Below, piece by piece: positions 9,364-17,557 of a stretch of DNA of 64,000 nt (the first letter of the stretch is position 1; the number at the start of each line of letters is the position of its first letter). A program made the position numbers and the translations under genes. Source of the stretch: Gammaproteobacteria bacterium (GTDB lineage: Bacteria; Pseudomonadota; Gammaproteobacteria; HK1); contig WLWT01000001.1 of NCBI GenBank assembly GCA_012103455.1, positions 663,501 to 727,500 on the forward strand, written 5' to 3'. Below the pieces are notes generated by a model. That model did no database searches and had not been told where the DNA came from. It saw only the letters and a list, made by a program, of their open reading frames with translations.

Positions 9364-9847
9364 TTCTGATACGTTGCTATCGAGTGGCGGGGGTTCGCTC
9401 ACGCCTAGCGCAGCTATAGGGACATTTCTGATTCAGTTCGGGCGAAACAGGCGCAAGGTATCCAAAACCTCTGCTCAATAACCCAGCGAATCACTCAAAA
9501 CCGAGCTGTGAGCCGACCCGCTCAGCGTTTGATTAGATGCAAGTGGGCGTTTATTCTTCCTATGCTCGAAGGTGATACGAGGAAAGCTACGCTCCCTACA
9601 GAATCAACCCAAACGGGTTATGAAATACTTTGAAGCGGAGTCGATTAGCTACGCCGCATAACGTGGGTATTTGATTTCCGGGTTGATACCACCAGCGGCG
9701 GCAATTCAAGAGCTTCCCAAAGGGGCCCGCTACGCGCCCCTGTTGGATACCCCCGGCTGCGGGGCCTTCGGCCCCGTCAAAACGCAAGCGCCGTTTTGGA
9801 TCACTCTGAAAGCGAATGCAAGTGACAAGCGACCTTTAAGCCCTACC
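9364..9847. other. Gene-free stretch with a strong GC hairpin
   Basis: I see no convincing gene here. It contains a perfect hairpin at 9761-9775 (GGGGCC-TTC-GGCCCC) without a following T run. It probably includes the terminus of the degraded IS91-like element. Short open frames at 9596-9787 and 9671-9853 have no recognisable features. Confidence 0.4.
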
Positions 9848-10800
9848 CTATGAAAAATCGTCAAACATAAAAAACAAGCTCTTTTGGCTTTTGAGTTTTA
9901 ATGTGTCACTCTCTTTGATTGCAGTAGCCTCTCTGCGTTTTCCGCCTTTTTCCGTGATAACTTCCATATCAGGATTTTTCATGATCATTTCATGGATGTC
10001 ATCACTATGGGCGGGCGTTTCGCTATAAGCTGTGGCATAGAAATCTTTCATAGCCATTGTGTCGCCAGACTCCGCTATGAACCTTGGAATATCGTCATAG
10101 AGTGATTTCTTTGCGAGATTGCGTGAGTCTTTCTCAAACAAATACAGCTGGCCTTCATTTTCCGCAGGATTATAAGACAGCATACTTAAACCCAAACGAC
10201 CAAAATGTGCTTGCGACATGCTATTTTGATGAAGCACATTATTATATACCTGTCGTGCTCGGTAGGCATTGGCAAAATGCATCAGCCAATAGCGCCACCC
10301 GGTCGGGTTGTTGATGGAGAACGGGCTTACGTAAGGTGCACAGCCTTTTAAATGAGCAAAGGCAATTTTTTCCGCTTCTCCGAGCCATTGTTTTTTAATC
10401 AGAAGCCCTCGATCATTCAGCAAAAGGTCTACCTTCTGTTTAACTTCAGGTTCCAATGGAACACTGGGTGAGTCTTTTTGCTGCGACAAAAACGCCAGCA
10501 TACTTTCAATCATAAACGTTAGCAGCACTTCTGCCGAACGCCATGAACTCATAATATGCTTGATATTTATCGAGGTGACATGAGAATATCCACACTGATC
10601 AAGGTTAAAAATAACATTCCCACACTTTGCAGCTTTCAGTCGTATTGTTATCTGAGGAAATGCATCGTCAAAAGCTTTTGTTAAAAATTTAGGTTCAATA
10701 TACAGGTTCGGTTCGGTATCTTTTGCCTGAATCAAGAGTGGGGCGATATTTTCTCGAAGTTTTTCAATAATCGCTTTATTTTTATCATTGAGAATTACTA

Positions 10801-11902
10801 ATTCGGCAAAAAATTACCCGACATCAATTCAGAATATATCTGACATGCTCTTCATAGAAAAAACCGTTTAATTATTTGCGTATTCTGTTGCAGTGAGTGC
10901 AACACCGAACGAGCCAAGGCCACCCGTTGCTCCTTTGTAGCCACCACTGTCCGACCAATCCGTTGGCTTTTTACGTGATGCCATACCAATTCATCAGGAT
11001 TGAGTTCCGGTGAATACGGCGGTAACCATACTAACGTGAGCTTACCTTGGCTAGTGCGGACAAATTCTTGCACTTTCTTGGCTCGATGAATTCGATGGCC
11101 ATCAACAACCCAATAGACCGCTCGCTTGGCGTTGTGCAGCAAACGCCTTGGAAAGTCGATAAAAACGTCTGCGGTTACCCGTGATTCGCTCACCATGAAA
11201 CGCAGGTGACCCTTCGGCGAAACGGCTGACAGCCTATTCACGCTAAAGCGCCGACCCGTTTTCGCTACAACCGGCGTATCACCCCGTACCCCCCAAGTGG
11301 TACCACGATGATAATCCGACCGGATCGTCGATTCGTCGCCAAAATAGACCCGCGCTCGCCGCCTTTTCGCTTCTTGTTGTACTTCAGGCCAAGTTTCTCT
11401 TAACCATACCTTAACCTGAGCAGGGTCTGGCTCGTATGCCTTAAACCCAGGGCGCTGCGCACTCATCCCCCAACGAGACAGGCTATTGCCCACCGAGCGC
11501 TCGCTGACTTCGATGCCAAATTTGTCTTGCAGTCATATCTGAATCATCGAGCGCGTCCACAGGGCATCGTGACAATCCAATTGCAACGGATTCGTTTTAA
11601 CTAGTTCACCTAAGCGATCCGCATATTCATCGGGAAATTTCTTGGGCGACCCGTGATCTTGCCGGTGGACAGCGCCTGTTCACCGCCTTGCTCATACCTA
11701 GATAACCAATCGTCAATGCAAGAACGATGAAATCCGAGGGCTTTAATTACTTTTTCAGGGCTTTCACCCGATAATACTTGCGCAACCGCGTGCCTACGGA
11801 TGGCTTCTCGCGCGGAATGGGGCAGTGAGCGACCGTCTGTCTTTTTCATAGTATCATTATAACATATTTTATTAATTTGTGTCGGGTAATTTTTTGCCGA
11901 AG
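10801..11902 (-). mobile_element. IS630-family element, copy 1, inserted in tcmP
   Basis: The inverted repeats are TTCGGCAAAAAATTACCCGA at 10802 onward and the same sequence inverted ending at 11901. The element is flanked by TA on both sides (10799-10800 and 11903-11904), the duplication typical of IS630/Tc1. The reconstructed target reads TTACTAGTAA, a palindrome with CTAG at its centre. A second, 5'-truncated copy lies at 25090-26044. Confidence 0.92.
10852..11849 (-). pseudogene. IS630-family transposase, broken by a frameshift and an in-frame TGA
   Basis: An N-terminal helix-turn-helix part (ATG 11849: MKKTDGRSLPHSAREAIRR, then LGFHRSCIDDWLSRYEQGG) is followed by a DDE part (11493-10852) with VYFGDESTIRSDYH, VYWVVDGHRIHRAKK and WLPPYSPELNPDELVWHHVK. 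A one-base deletion relative to the second copy, after GRPR, closes the first frame early. Downstream, in the frame of the DDE part, both copies carry the same TGA between MIQI and LQDKFGIEV. The catalytic residues (D in FGDES, D in VVDG, E in LNPDE) are present. Confidence 0.85.
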
Positions 11903-12217
11903 TAGTAACAAACACTCTATCTGTAAAGGCCGAAGCCCCTTATTTAGGCGGCGTAAGTTAATTTCGTTCGTTGTCTTTGTGAGAACGTCAACAAATATGA
12001 GAGGAGAGCCATAACTTCCGCATTGATAAAGGCCAGCCCCGGAAAAGCCGTCAACAACAACCAACCTGAACTTTTCCTGTTTCGGCAGCTGACAGCGGGT
12101 AATCAGGTATTCTCTGAAATATTCCCTGAGAATGATATGCTTCTTTTTCGTGTGTTCCTCAAGTTGAGCGCCATCTTCCCAGTCATAATCTTTCCTAGCC
12201 ATTGTGAAAAAGCCATT

Positions 12218-13003
12218 TTATATTGCTGCGCTCGTTATTATAATGGGCATTTCATCCCATGTTCTACCTCGATATTCGCGGCCATTGGCTTTTTTTGAGC
12301 GTTTTTGATTATCCTTTCCCCACGCGCCCCATTGTTTAAAAAAGAATGCGGTATCGTAAATATCGCATTGAGTATGAATTTCATCTATCCATTCTTCCTT
12401 AATAGGCCGGGCCTTATTCCCACTTTCACCACCGACTATAGCCCAATGGATATCTCTTAAACTCACTGCACCAACCGAGTCAATAAGCGGCTCAAAGGAT
12501 ATAAACCGGATCGAGGCCGGAGTTTCACGCAGGTCATTTATACGATCTATGACATCTGCATTTTCAACGCTTGTGCCAAGCCAGACATTCGGCAGCACTT
12601 CAGGAATTTGTTTCGATACGATATCTCGCATCCTGCCTGGTCGCTTCGTTAATATCTGGTAATTATGCTGAGGGGTTTCACGCATGACCTTCCAAACTGA
12701 CATAATAAAGTCATTACTCACGCCTTCATGGAAAAGGTCGCTCATGGAGTTTACAAATATTTTTCGCGACTTTTTCCATTTATACGGCACCTGTAATGCT
12801 GCCTGATCCTCTCTTACCGTGCCGTTCCATTTTATGTTTTTACCGCGCTTTTGAGTCAGCCCTTTATATTTTTCAACGCCCATGGCTTCAAGCCGCCGCG
12901 CCATTTGCATGGCATAACAATGCTTACAGCCCGCGCTCACTAAAGAGCAGCCTGCAACCGGGTTCCACGTAGCGTCCGTCCATTCAATTTGTGTTTCTGC
13001 CAT
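12218..13003 (-). CDS. DUF5131 (phage Gp37/Gp68-like) three-Cys-motif protein
   Basis: A 261-residue protein starting MAETQIEWTDATWNPVAGCS. Cys19, Cys26 and Cys29 form the CxxxxxxCxxCY cluster of the Gp37/Gp68 family, consistent with Fe-S binding of radical-SAM type, although this is inferred. Other family segments are KIFVNSMSDLFHEGV, LTKRPGRM, NVWLGTSVEN, FEPLID and VGGESG. It is followed 16 bases later by tcmP in the same direction, the usual partner arrangement. ATG at 13003 was preferred over the longer frame to 13078, because the extra residues come from a repeat element. The gene is intact while its partner is broken. Role unknown; phage association and the neighbouring toxin-antitoxin genes suggest mobile-element or defence biology. 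Confidence 0.85.
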   Translation of the reverse strand: MAETQIEWTDATWNPVAGCSLVSAGCKHCYAMQMARRLEAMGVEKYKGLTQKRGKNIKWNGTVREDQAALQVPYKWKKSRKIFVNSMSDLFHEGVSNDFIMSVWKVMRETPQHNYQILTKRPGRMRDIVSKQIPEVLPNVWLGTSVENADVIDRINDLRETPASIRFISFEPLIDSVGAVSLRDIHWAIVGGESGNKARPIKEEWIDEIHTQCDIYDTAFFFKQWGAWGKDNQKRSKKANGREYRGRTWDEMPIIITSAAI

Positions 13004-13025
13004 TTCCACGCCTTTATAAAATAAA

Positions 13026-13123
13026 GGCACCTCTAATAATCCACATTCTGAAATCTGATGATCTATAAAATCAGTCACTTACGCTCTGGCGAAATGTCAA
13101 AATTGTAATTTTTAGAGGTGCCC
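13026..13123. repeat. MITE-like element with ends of the GGGCACCTCTAA type
   Basis: The left end GGCACCTCTAATAAT and the right end ATTTTTAGAGGTGCCC are inverted repeats matching the ends of the 140-bp MITE. The roughly 70-base interior differs and shows no gene. The element overlaps the 3' end of the MazF-like gene and lies just upstream of the DUF5131 start. It is probably a related or internally replaced member of the same family. Confidence 0.6.
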
Positions 13124-13428
13124 TGAAGTGCTCTTTGAGAAATAGCACGGACACGATCGGTTAGGAATGACTTATCCAGCGTTATGAGCTGAGACACGTT
13201 GACAACAGACTTACGGCGCAACCCAGTTTCTCGTTTCGACAACTTGACGTTGCCTGGTGCATCCGCGAGCCGCAGGTTGTTGGTGATTGTTGCAACAATC
13301 ACCGTACGAATTTCGCTCTGGTTGAAGTCATTTGATTGAACGATGAGCACGGGGCGGCGATATCCCGGCTCGGATCCATGTGGCTCCGGTAAATCAGCCC
13401 ACCAGATTTCTCCACGCTTCAATCCCAA
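13075..13428 (-). CDS. MazF/PemK-type toxin with a replaced C-terminus
   Basis: A 117-residue protein beginning MGLKRGEIWWADLPEPHGSE, with GYRRPVLIVQSNDFN and VVNVSQLITLDKSFL, the core of MazF-like endoribonucleases that cut mRNA. The start overlaps the upstream antitoxin gene by ten bases. The last 15 or so residues (after ISQRALQ) are encoded by the inverted-repeat end of the MITE-like element at 13026-13123. The native final helix segment is therefore missing and replaced by a foreign tail. Activity is uncertain: the catalytic Arg in GYRRP and the Ser/Thr loop remain, but the tail change could affect folding or dimerisation. Confidence 0.85.
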   Translation of the reverse strand: MGLKRGEIWWADLPEPHGSEPGYRRPVLIVQSNDFNQSEIRTVIVATITNNLRLADAPGNVKLSKRETGLRRKSVVNVSQLITLDKSFLTDRVRAISQRALQGTSKNYNFDISPERK

Positions 13429-13664
13429 ACCTCGTCTTTAACCGAATTGAACTGCATAGCGTCGATGATCGGATCAAGAGTGGAATCTTCTCCGCCGCTT
13501 CTGTAGACGGCGTTGAGTCTCGCCGTGACACCCTCTCGCTGGATACGCTCTACATAATCACGTACGGCGCTCGCATAGAGTTCGCTACGTGAGACTCCCA
13601 GATCTTTCGCGGCGCGCTCAGCAGCCTCGAACACCTCATCCGGAAGGGAAATCGCTGTCTTCAT
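13419..13664 (-). CDS. Ribbon-helix-helix antitoxin, MazE-like partner
   Basis: An 81-residue protein, MKTAISLPDEVFEAAERAAK followed by DLGVSRSELYASAVRDYVER. This is the beta strand and two helices of a ribbon-helix-helix DNA-binding domain, with an acidic C-terminal tail (DPIIDAMQFNSVKDEVWD) that normally neutralises the toxin. It overlaps the toxin gene by ten bases, so the pair is translationally coupled and probably autoregulated at the upstream promoter. The antitoxin itself looks intact. Confidence 0.88.
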   Translation of the reverse strand: MKTAISLPDEVFEAAERAAKDLGVSRSELYASAVRDYVERIQREGVTARLNAVYRSGGEDSTLDPIIDAMQFNSVKDEVWD

Positions 13665-13795
13665 CGGAATAGTATAACTCCGGTCATACCACCTACCAAC
13701 ATGCTCAAGGTGTTACCGAAATCATTCGGCGCCATACGCACCGGACTTATCGGAACATTTAGCGGCACACACTTGTCACTTGGGTGGGCAGCGTT

Positions 13796-14307
13796 CTAGG
13801 CCCCCGCAGCAAACGCCTTAGCCAACCCCGGCCGCGCTTTTAGCCGGTCTATATAAGCGCTGACATTCGGCTTATCCGACACATCCGCGCCCAAACGGGC
13901 TGACACCACACACGCGTGGCCAGTCATGATGTCGGCGCCGGAAAACTCGCCGACAAGATACTCACGCCCTTCCAACTGCTCATTCACGGCATCCATCATC
14001 TTGCCCAGTTGCTTCGTTGAGCGGTCCACATTGGTCTGATTGCGCCGCTCTTCCGGTAAGAACAGCGTTTCCACCACGATGATATTCACATGGGGCATGA
14101 TCATGCCCTCCGCGCAGTGCAGCCACTGCAAGTACGCAGCGAATTCGGGTGAGTCTTGCGGCGGCACCATGCGGCCATCGGCATATTTAGCCAACACGTA
14201 TTGCACGATAGCGCCCGATTCGAAAATCGTCACCTCACCGTCTGCCAGGGCGGGCACCCGCCCCATCGGGTGGATTTTCCTATAGCCCGGCCCGCGCATG
14301 CGTTTTT
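13796..14307 (-). pseudogene. Glutathione S-transferase fragment (duplicate of 15561-16172)
   Basis: From RMRGPGYRKIHPMGRVPALA to the C-terminus, this frame is nearly identical to the intact GST at 15561-16172, with few amino-acid changes (for example Pro-Met for Pro-Leu, LHCAEG for LHYAEG). The first 40 or so residues, which hold the start of the thioredoxin-like domain and the catalytic region, are lost. In their place the frame reads out-of-frame LLM sequence (SKRIKISSLEK). It is not expected to make a working enzyme. Confidence 0.9.
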
Positions 14308-14473
14308 CCAAACTTGATATTTTTATGCGCTTGCTCACGCGTCTCGGCGATGTGCATGAGTGTCACCAAACGCCAATGCTCGCGGTTCACCGTTTGGCCA
14401 TGCTCCGCAGCCGCCTCCTCGCACATGCGCCAGTTGTTGGCATGGTGCTGCAACGCTTCATCGTTAGTGCCGC
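14308..14473 (-). pseudogene. Luciferase-like monooxygenase fragment
   Basis: About 165 bases matching the intact LLM gene at 16622-16788 on the same strand, covering the segment for NDEALQHHANNWRMCEEAAA and the following residues to KNIKFG. Both ends are breakpoints: one fused to the GST fragment, the other to a DUF2288 fragment on the opposite strand. Confidence 0.88.
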
Positions 14474-14674
14474 ATCGCTAAAGACGATGGTGTCAAGCTA
14501 AAGGAATTGATGGTGGCCAATGCGCTACATCCAGTTGCCGACGATACGGCGCGGTGCTGGATCGAGACGAAAGCGGAGGTCTGGGCAGTAATCGTGCGTC
14601 CGTGGGTGCTGGTGCAAGATGTAGAGTCCACCGCTAGCCTTTCATACCAACTGACAGACTCGATGGGTGGCTGA
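14474..14674 (+). pseudogene. DUF2288 fragment (diverged partial second copy)
   Basis: The frame reads IAKDDGVKLKELMVANALHP and then DDTARCWIETKAEVWAVIVR-PWVLVQDVES, matching the C-terminal two thirds of the DUF2288 protein at 7911-8243 with noticeable divergence. The N-terminal third is absent at the junction with the LLM fragment, and the tail beyond VES is unrelated. Confidence 0.85.
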
Positions 14675-14935
14675 TTACGTACCAGTTGCAAATTCAATCT
14701 TCGCACCTTGGATGTAATACCCCTCCTCGTCTATAGCCTTCAGGGCCTCATCTGTGTCTAAAGCAATACGCTGCTGCCCTGGAAGCAGCTCAAAATCACG
14801 AAAAGGAACCATGTCACCAACTTGCTCCAAAATGTCCGCTGGAACGGATTCTAGCGATGACTGGGATGCAATCAACAAAAACACCTTCGAACCTGAACTA
14901 TCCGACCGCTTCGCTTTATAAACTTTCACCTTCAT
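14675..14935 (-). CDS. YcgL-like small protein
   Basis: An 86-residue protein (MKVKVYKAKRSDSSGSKVFL, then VPADILEQVGDMVPFRDFEL and EALKAIDEEGYYIQ). The basic N-terminal strand, the VP-[AE]-x-[IL]-L motif and the C-terminal GYYIQ match the layout of YcgL-domain proteins, whose function is not well defined. The start lies five bases after the DUF6602-like gene, so they may be co-transcribed. The match is by pattern only. Confidence 0.55.
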   Translation of the reverse strand: MKVKVYKAKRSDSSGSKVFLLIASQSSLESVPADILEQVGDMVPFRDFELLPGQQRIALDTDEALKAIDEEGYYIQGAKIEFATGT

Positions 14936-14939
14936 ATGA

Positions 14940-15413
14940 TCACCTAGGTTGTCGAGTATTCAACGCGACTACATAGGTACGAATTCGATCTTGAACGTCG
15001 TCGAATTTGTACAGTGGCGGCGTTCTTGATAAAGCCTTATGCGACTGACTAGCCTGGCATGCTTTCGTAAGTTCACACTCCGTTAAATCAGATTTGCTCT
15101 CTATTGTGGCAACGACTCCTTCCGCTAGATAAGCAGCGTTGTCTTGCGAGTACATTATCTTTGGCAAGTCGCGCCTATAGACAACGATATCGACCTGGTT
15201 TCTGTACTCATCCGGGGCAGGCTCTGGCTGGCTATTCTCATCAATGATCTCACCCTGGCCTATTTCCAGGCTGCTCGGCAAATGATTCATTAAGAAATCC
15301 CGAATGAACCATTCGCGTGGCCCCCCGCGCAAGTTGGGATGGCCGGCGTTTTGCGCTGCTTTGCTTTGGGCAAGCAAAATTTGCTCAATGGCATTGGTAT
15401 GAGATTCAAGCAT
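14940..15413 (-). CDS. DUF6602-like putative nuclease-fold protein, probably C-terminally short
   Basis: A 157-residue protein with GGPREWFIRDFLMNHLPSSL, EIGQGEIIDENSQ, QVDIVVYRRDLPKI and VVATIESKSDL. The spacing of Asp (VDIVVYR) and E-S-K resembles the D-(E/D)xK active site of restriction-like nucleases, and the order matches DUF6602 proteins. These are usually longer, and this one stops soon after RIRTYVVAL, so its tail may have been lost. It is followed by the YcgL-like gene four bases later. The role may be in defence or DNA processing, but this is inference. Confidence 0.6.
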   Translation of the reverse strand: MLESHTNAIEQILLAQSKAAQNAGHPNLRGGPREWFIRDFLMNHLPSSLEIGQGEIIDENSQPEPAPDEYRNQVDIVVYRRDLPKIMYSQDNAAYLAEGVVATIESKSDLTECELTKACQASQSHKALSRTPPLYKFDDVQDRIRTYVVALNTRQPR

Positions 15414-15560
15414 AGTTTGTGAGGCGTGTTACCGCGTTGTGCACGAACCCGCCCTTTTGTATTAATTAAATTCCCTAATCTGTGCTACAGATATGCCCGG
15501 CGCCATACGCACCGGACTTATCGGAACATTTTAGTGGCACACACTTGGGTGGGCAGCGCC

Positions 15561-16172
15561 CTAGGCCCCCGTAGCAAACGCCTTAGCCAACCCCGGCCGC
15601 GCTTTCAGCCGGTCTATATAAGCGCTGACATTCGGCTTATCCGACACATCCGCGCCCAAACGGGCTGACACCACACATGCGTGGCCAGTCATGATGTCGG
15701 CGCCGGAAAACTCGCCGACAAGATACTCACGCCCTTCCAACTGCTCATTCACGGCATCCAGCATCTTGCCCAGTTGCTTCGTTGAGCGGTCCACATTGGT
15801 CTGATTGCGCCGCTCTTCCGGTAAGAACAGCGTTTCCACCACGATGATATTCACATGGGGCATGATCATGCCCTCCGCGTAGTGCAGCCACTGCAAGTAC
15901 GCAGCGAATTCGGGTGAGTCTTGCGGTGGCACCATGCGGCCATCGGCATACTTAGCCAACACGTATTGCACGATGGCGCCCGATTCGAAAATCGTCACCT
16001 CACCGTCTGCCAGGGCGGGCACCCGCCCCAGCGGGTGGATTTTCCTATAGTCCGGCCCGCGCATGCGCTTTTCGCCGAGCTTGAATAGTTCAAGCTCGTA
16101 CGGTAGCCCCAGCTCTTCAAATAGCCAAACAATGCGAACCGAGCGGCTGTTCGGCGCGTGGTAGATCTTCAC
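15561..16172 (-). CDS. Glutathione S-transferase family protein
   Basis: A 203-residue GST: thioredoxin-like N-terminal domain (KIYHAPNSRSVRIVWLFEEL, GRVPALADGEVTIFESGAIV) and an all-helical C-terminal domain (GREYLVGEFSGADIMTG, the N-capping region). The ES pair after the cis-Pro (VPAL) binds the glutathione gamma-glutamyl group. GTG at 16172 is preferred because AGAGGG lies five bases upstream; ATG at 16193 would add seven residues. It lies downstream of, and co-directional with, the LLM oxidoreductase gene, 50 bases away, so the two may act together on a xenobiotic or secondary metabolite. A truncated duplicate is present at 13796-14307. Confidence 0.92.
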   Translation of the reverse strand: MKIYHAPNSRSVRIVWLFEELGLPYELELFKLGEKRMRGPDYRKIHPLGRVPALADGEVTIFESGAIVQYVLAKYADGRMVPPQDSPEFAAYLQWLHYAEGMIMPHVNIIVVETLFLPEERRNQTNVDRSTKQLGKMLDAVNEQLEGREYLVGEFSGADIMTGHACVVSARLGADVSDKPNVSAYIDRLKARPGLAKAFATGA

Positions 16173-16222
16173 TGTGCCCTCTCTCTCATTCAATCAGGTG
16201 CATAGAACGAAGCCCATACGGG

Positions 16223-17410
16223 CTACTGCGCCGCTTCTCCCTTCTTCGTGTTGTAGCGTTCAATCTCCGTTTGCACCGCCCGCGCTGCCTGCTCCTGAAA
16301 CCGGAATTTATTATCCCGGCTGTAGTTGTAGCTGGTCCGGCGCAACACATTGGAGTGCTGAAAATGCGGCATAACGTAGCGGGCGATTAACTCGTAGTTG
16401 CGCTTGGTAGCCTCCCAATCGGCCCAATTGTGGGCCAGTTGCATGAGGCTGCCGAAACCGCCCGAACCCTCCAGCAAGGCTTCGATGTATTCGATGGCAT
16501 CGCTCGGTGTACCGATGACGGCCATGCGGTTTTCGGTGAGGTATTCGTAAGCGTCACCCACATCGTGCGGCACGATGGGAAAGGTGGAAATATCCCTGAA
16601 ATAAGTGGCGAACTGCTCGAGTCCAAACTTGATGTTTTTATGCGCTTGCTCGCGCGTCTCGGCGATGTGCATGAGCGTCACCAAACGCCAATGCTCGCGG
16701 TTCACCGTTTGGCCATGCTCCGCAGCCGCCTCCTCGCACATGCGCCAGTTGTTGGCATGGTGCTGTAAGGCTTCATCGTTAGTGCCGCCTATGGACAGCA
16801 TACCGATGCCATGTTTACCGGCAGCCAGCGCCCCGGACGGTGAGCGGGCGCACGCCACCGCCATCTCCGTTCGGGGTACGGTATACGGCGCTATGTGCAA
16901 CTGTGCGTCCACCACTTCGAACCAGTCGGACTTCATGGTGATTCGTTCACCCTTCATAAGAGCGGCGATGACGTCCAATGACTCGTTCATCATGCGCCGC
17001 TGCGCTTCCGGATCGATGCCCATCCGGTAAGCGTCCCCCACCAGAGCACCCGGCCCCACGCCCAACATGAAGCGGCCACCGGTCATGTGATCGAGCTGGG
17101 TGGCACGGCCCGCCACCATGAACGGGTGATGGTAAGGCAACGAGGTCACGCCGGTACCCAAACGGATATATTTGGTACGCTCGGCCGCAGCGCCTATAAA
17201 AACCTCCGGACAGGCGATGGTCTCGAAACCACCGGAGTGATGTTCGCCGATCCATGCTTCGTGGTAACCCAGCTGATCCAGCCATTCGAGAAGCTGCATG
17301 TCACGGCGCATGGTCTGAGTGGGGTTTTCGCCTAAATCATGAAAAGGCGCCAGGAAAATGCCGAACTTCATGGTGTTGTTGGGCATTAAAGCGAGAGCGG
17401 ATTGGGGCAT
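16223..17410 (-). CDS. LLM-class (luciferase-like) flavin-dependent oxidoreductase
   Basis: About 395 residues with a TIM-barrel bacterial luciferase fold that uses reduced FMN or F420. Visible family segments are MKFGIFLAPFHD, YHEAWIGEHHSGGFE, GTGVTSLPYHHPFMVAGRAT, GRFMLGVGPG and EWFEVVDAQL-like KSDWFEVVDAQLH. ATG at 17410 was chosen because GAGGTAGG lies four bases upstream; MPNNTMKFG at 17386 is an alternative. It diverges from the SnoaL-like/enoyl-CoA hydratase pair and is followed by the GST gene. Part of it (matching 16622-16788) is duplicated at 14308-14473. The substrate is unknown; relatives oxidise alkanes, sulfonates, terpenes or nitriloacetate-like compounds. Confidence 0.9.
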   Translation of the reverse strand: MPQSALALMPNNTMKFGIFLAPFHDLGENPTQTMRRDMQLLEWLDQLGYHEAWIGEHHSGGFETIACPEVFIGAAAERTKYIRLGTGVTSLPYHHPFMVAGRATQLDHMTGGRFMLGVGPGALVGDAYRMGIDPEAQRRMMNESLDVIAALMKGERITMKSDWFEVVDAQLHIAPYTVPRTEMAVACARSPSGALAAGKHGIGMLSIGGTNDEALQHHANNWRMCEEAAAEHGQTVNREHWRLVTLMHIAETREQAHKNIKFGLEQFATYFRDISTFPIVPHDVGDAYEYLTENRMAVIGTPSDAIEYIEALLEGSGGFGSLMQLAHNWADWEATKRNYELIARYVMPHFQHSNVLRRTSYNYSRDNKFRFQEQAARAVQTEIERYNTKKGEAAQ

Positions 17411-17557
17411 CGGGCCTACCTCGAATAGAGCCACACGGTAGCGGTCATTACTTAAGGGCCACCATTGCAACACTTCTAGCCGGCATTCGCCAATAACCGC
17501 GCCCACCGTGCTAGTCTGCGCCAACCGCATAGAATACCCGCCAAAAGGCCGGCCCGC

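Larger units (their letters stand above)
9848..12202 (-). pseudogene. tcmP: TcmP-like three-Cys-motif partner protein, split by an IS630-family element
   Basis: The N-terminal part (12202 to 11903) reads YDWEDGAQLEEHTKKKHIIL and FRLVVVDGFSGAGLYQCGS; DGFSGAG resembles a methyltransferase-like nucleotide-binding loop. The C-terminal part (10800 to 9848) starts after the IS and contains IFNLDQCGYSHV and GWRYWLMHFANAYRARQVYN. Removing the IS (10801-11902) and one TA restores one frame of 416 codons through ECLLLVILNDKNKAIIEKL. TcmP proteins are found beside DUF5131 proteins, as here (16-base gap). The family function is not established. GC content is low compared with the chromosome core, suggesting transfer. 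Confidence 0.85.
13727..14473. repeat. Segmental duplication copy of the GST-LLM region, with internal deletion
   Basis: From CGGCGCCATACGCACCGG at 13727 the sequence closely matches 15498 onward through the GST gene up to about 14307. It then jumps to the part of the LLM gene matching 16622-16788. The unit ends at 14473, where a DUF2288 fragment begins. The order and orientation are those of the second copy, so about 0.55 kb was deleted here. Confidence 0.85.

Noticed and set aside
10852..11849. Selenocysteine or programmed recoding at the shared TGA of the IS630 copies
   Set aside because: No selenocysteine insertion hairpin was evident and one copy also has a frameshift; shared decay is the simpler explanation, so it is kept only as a question.
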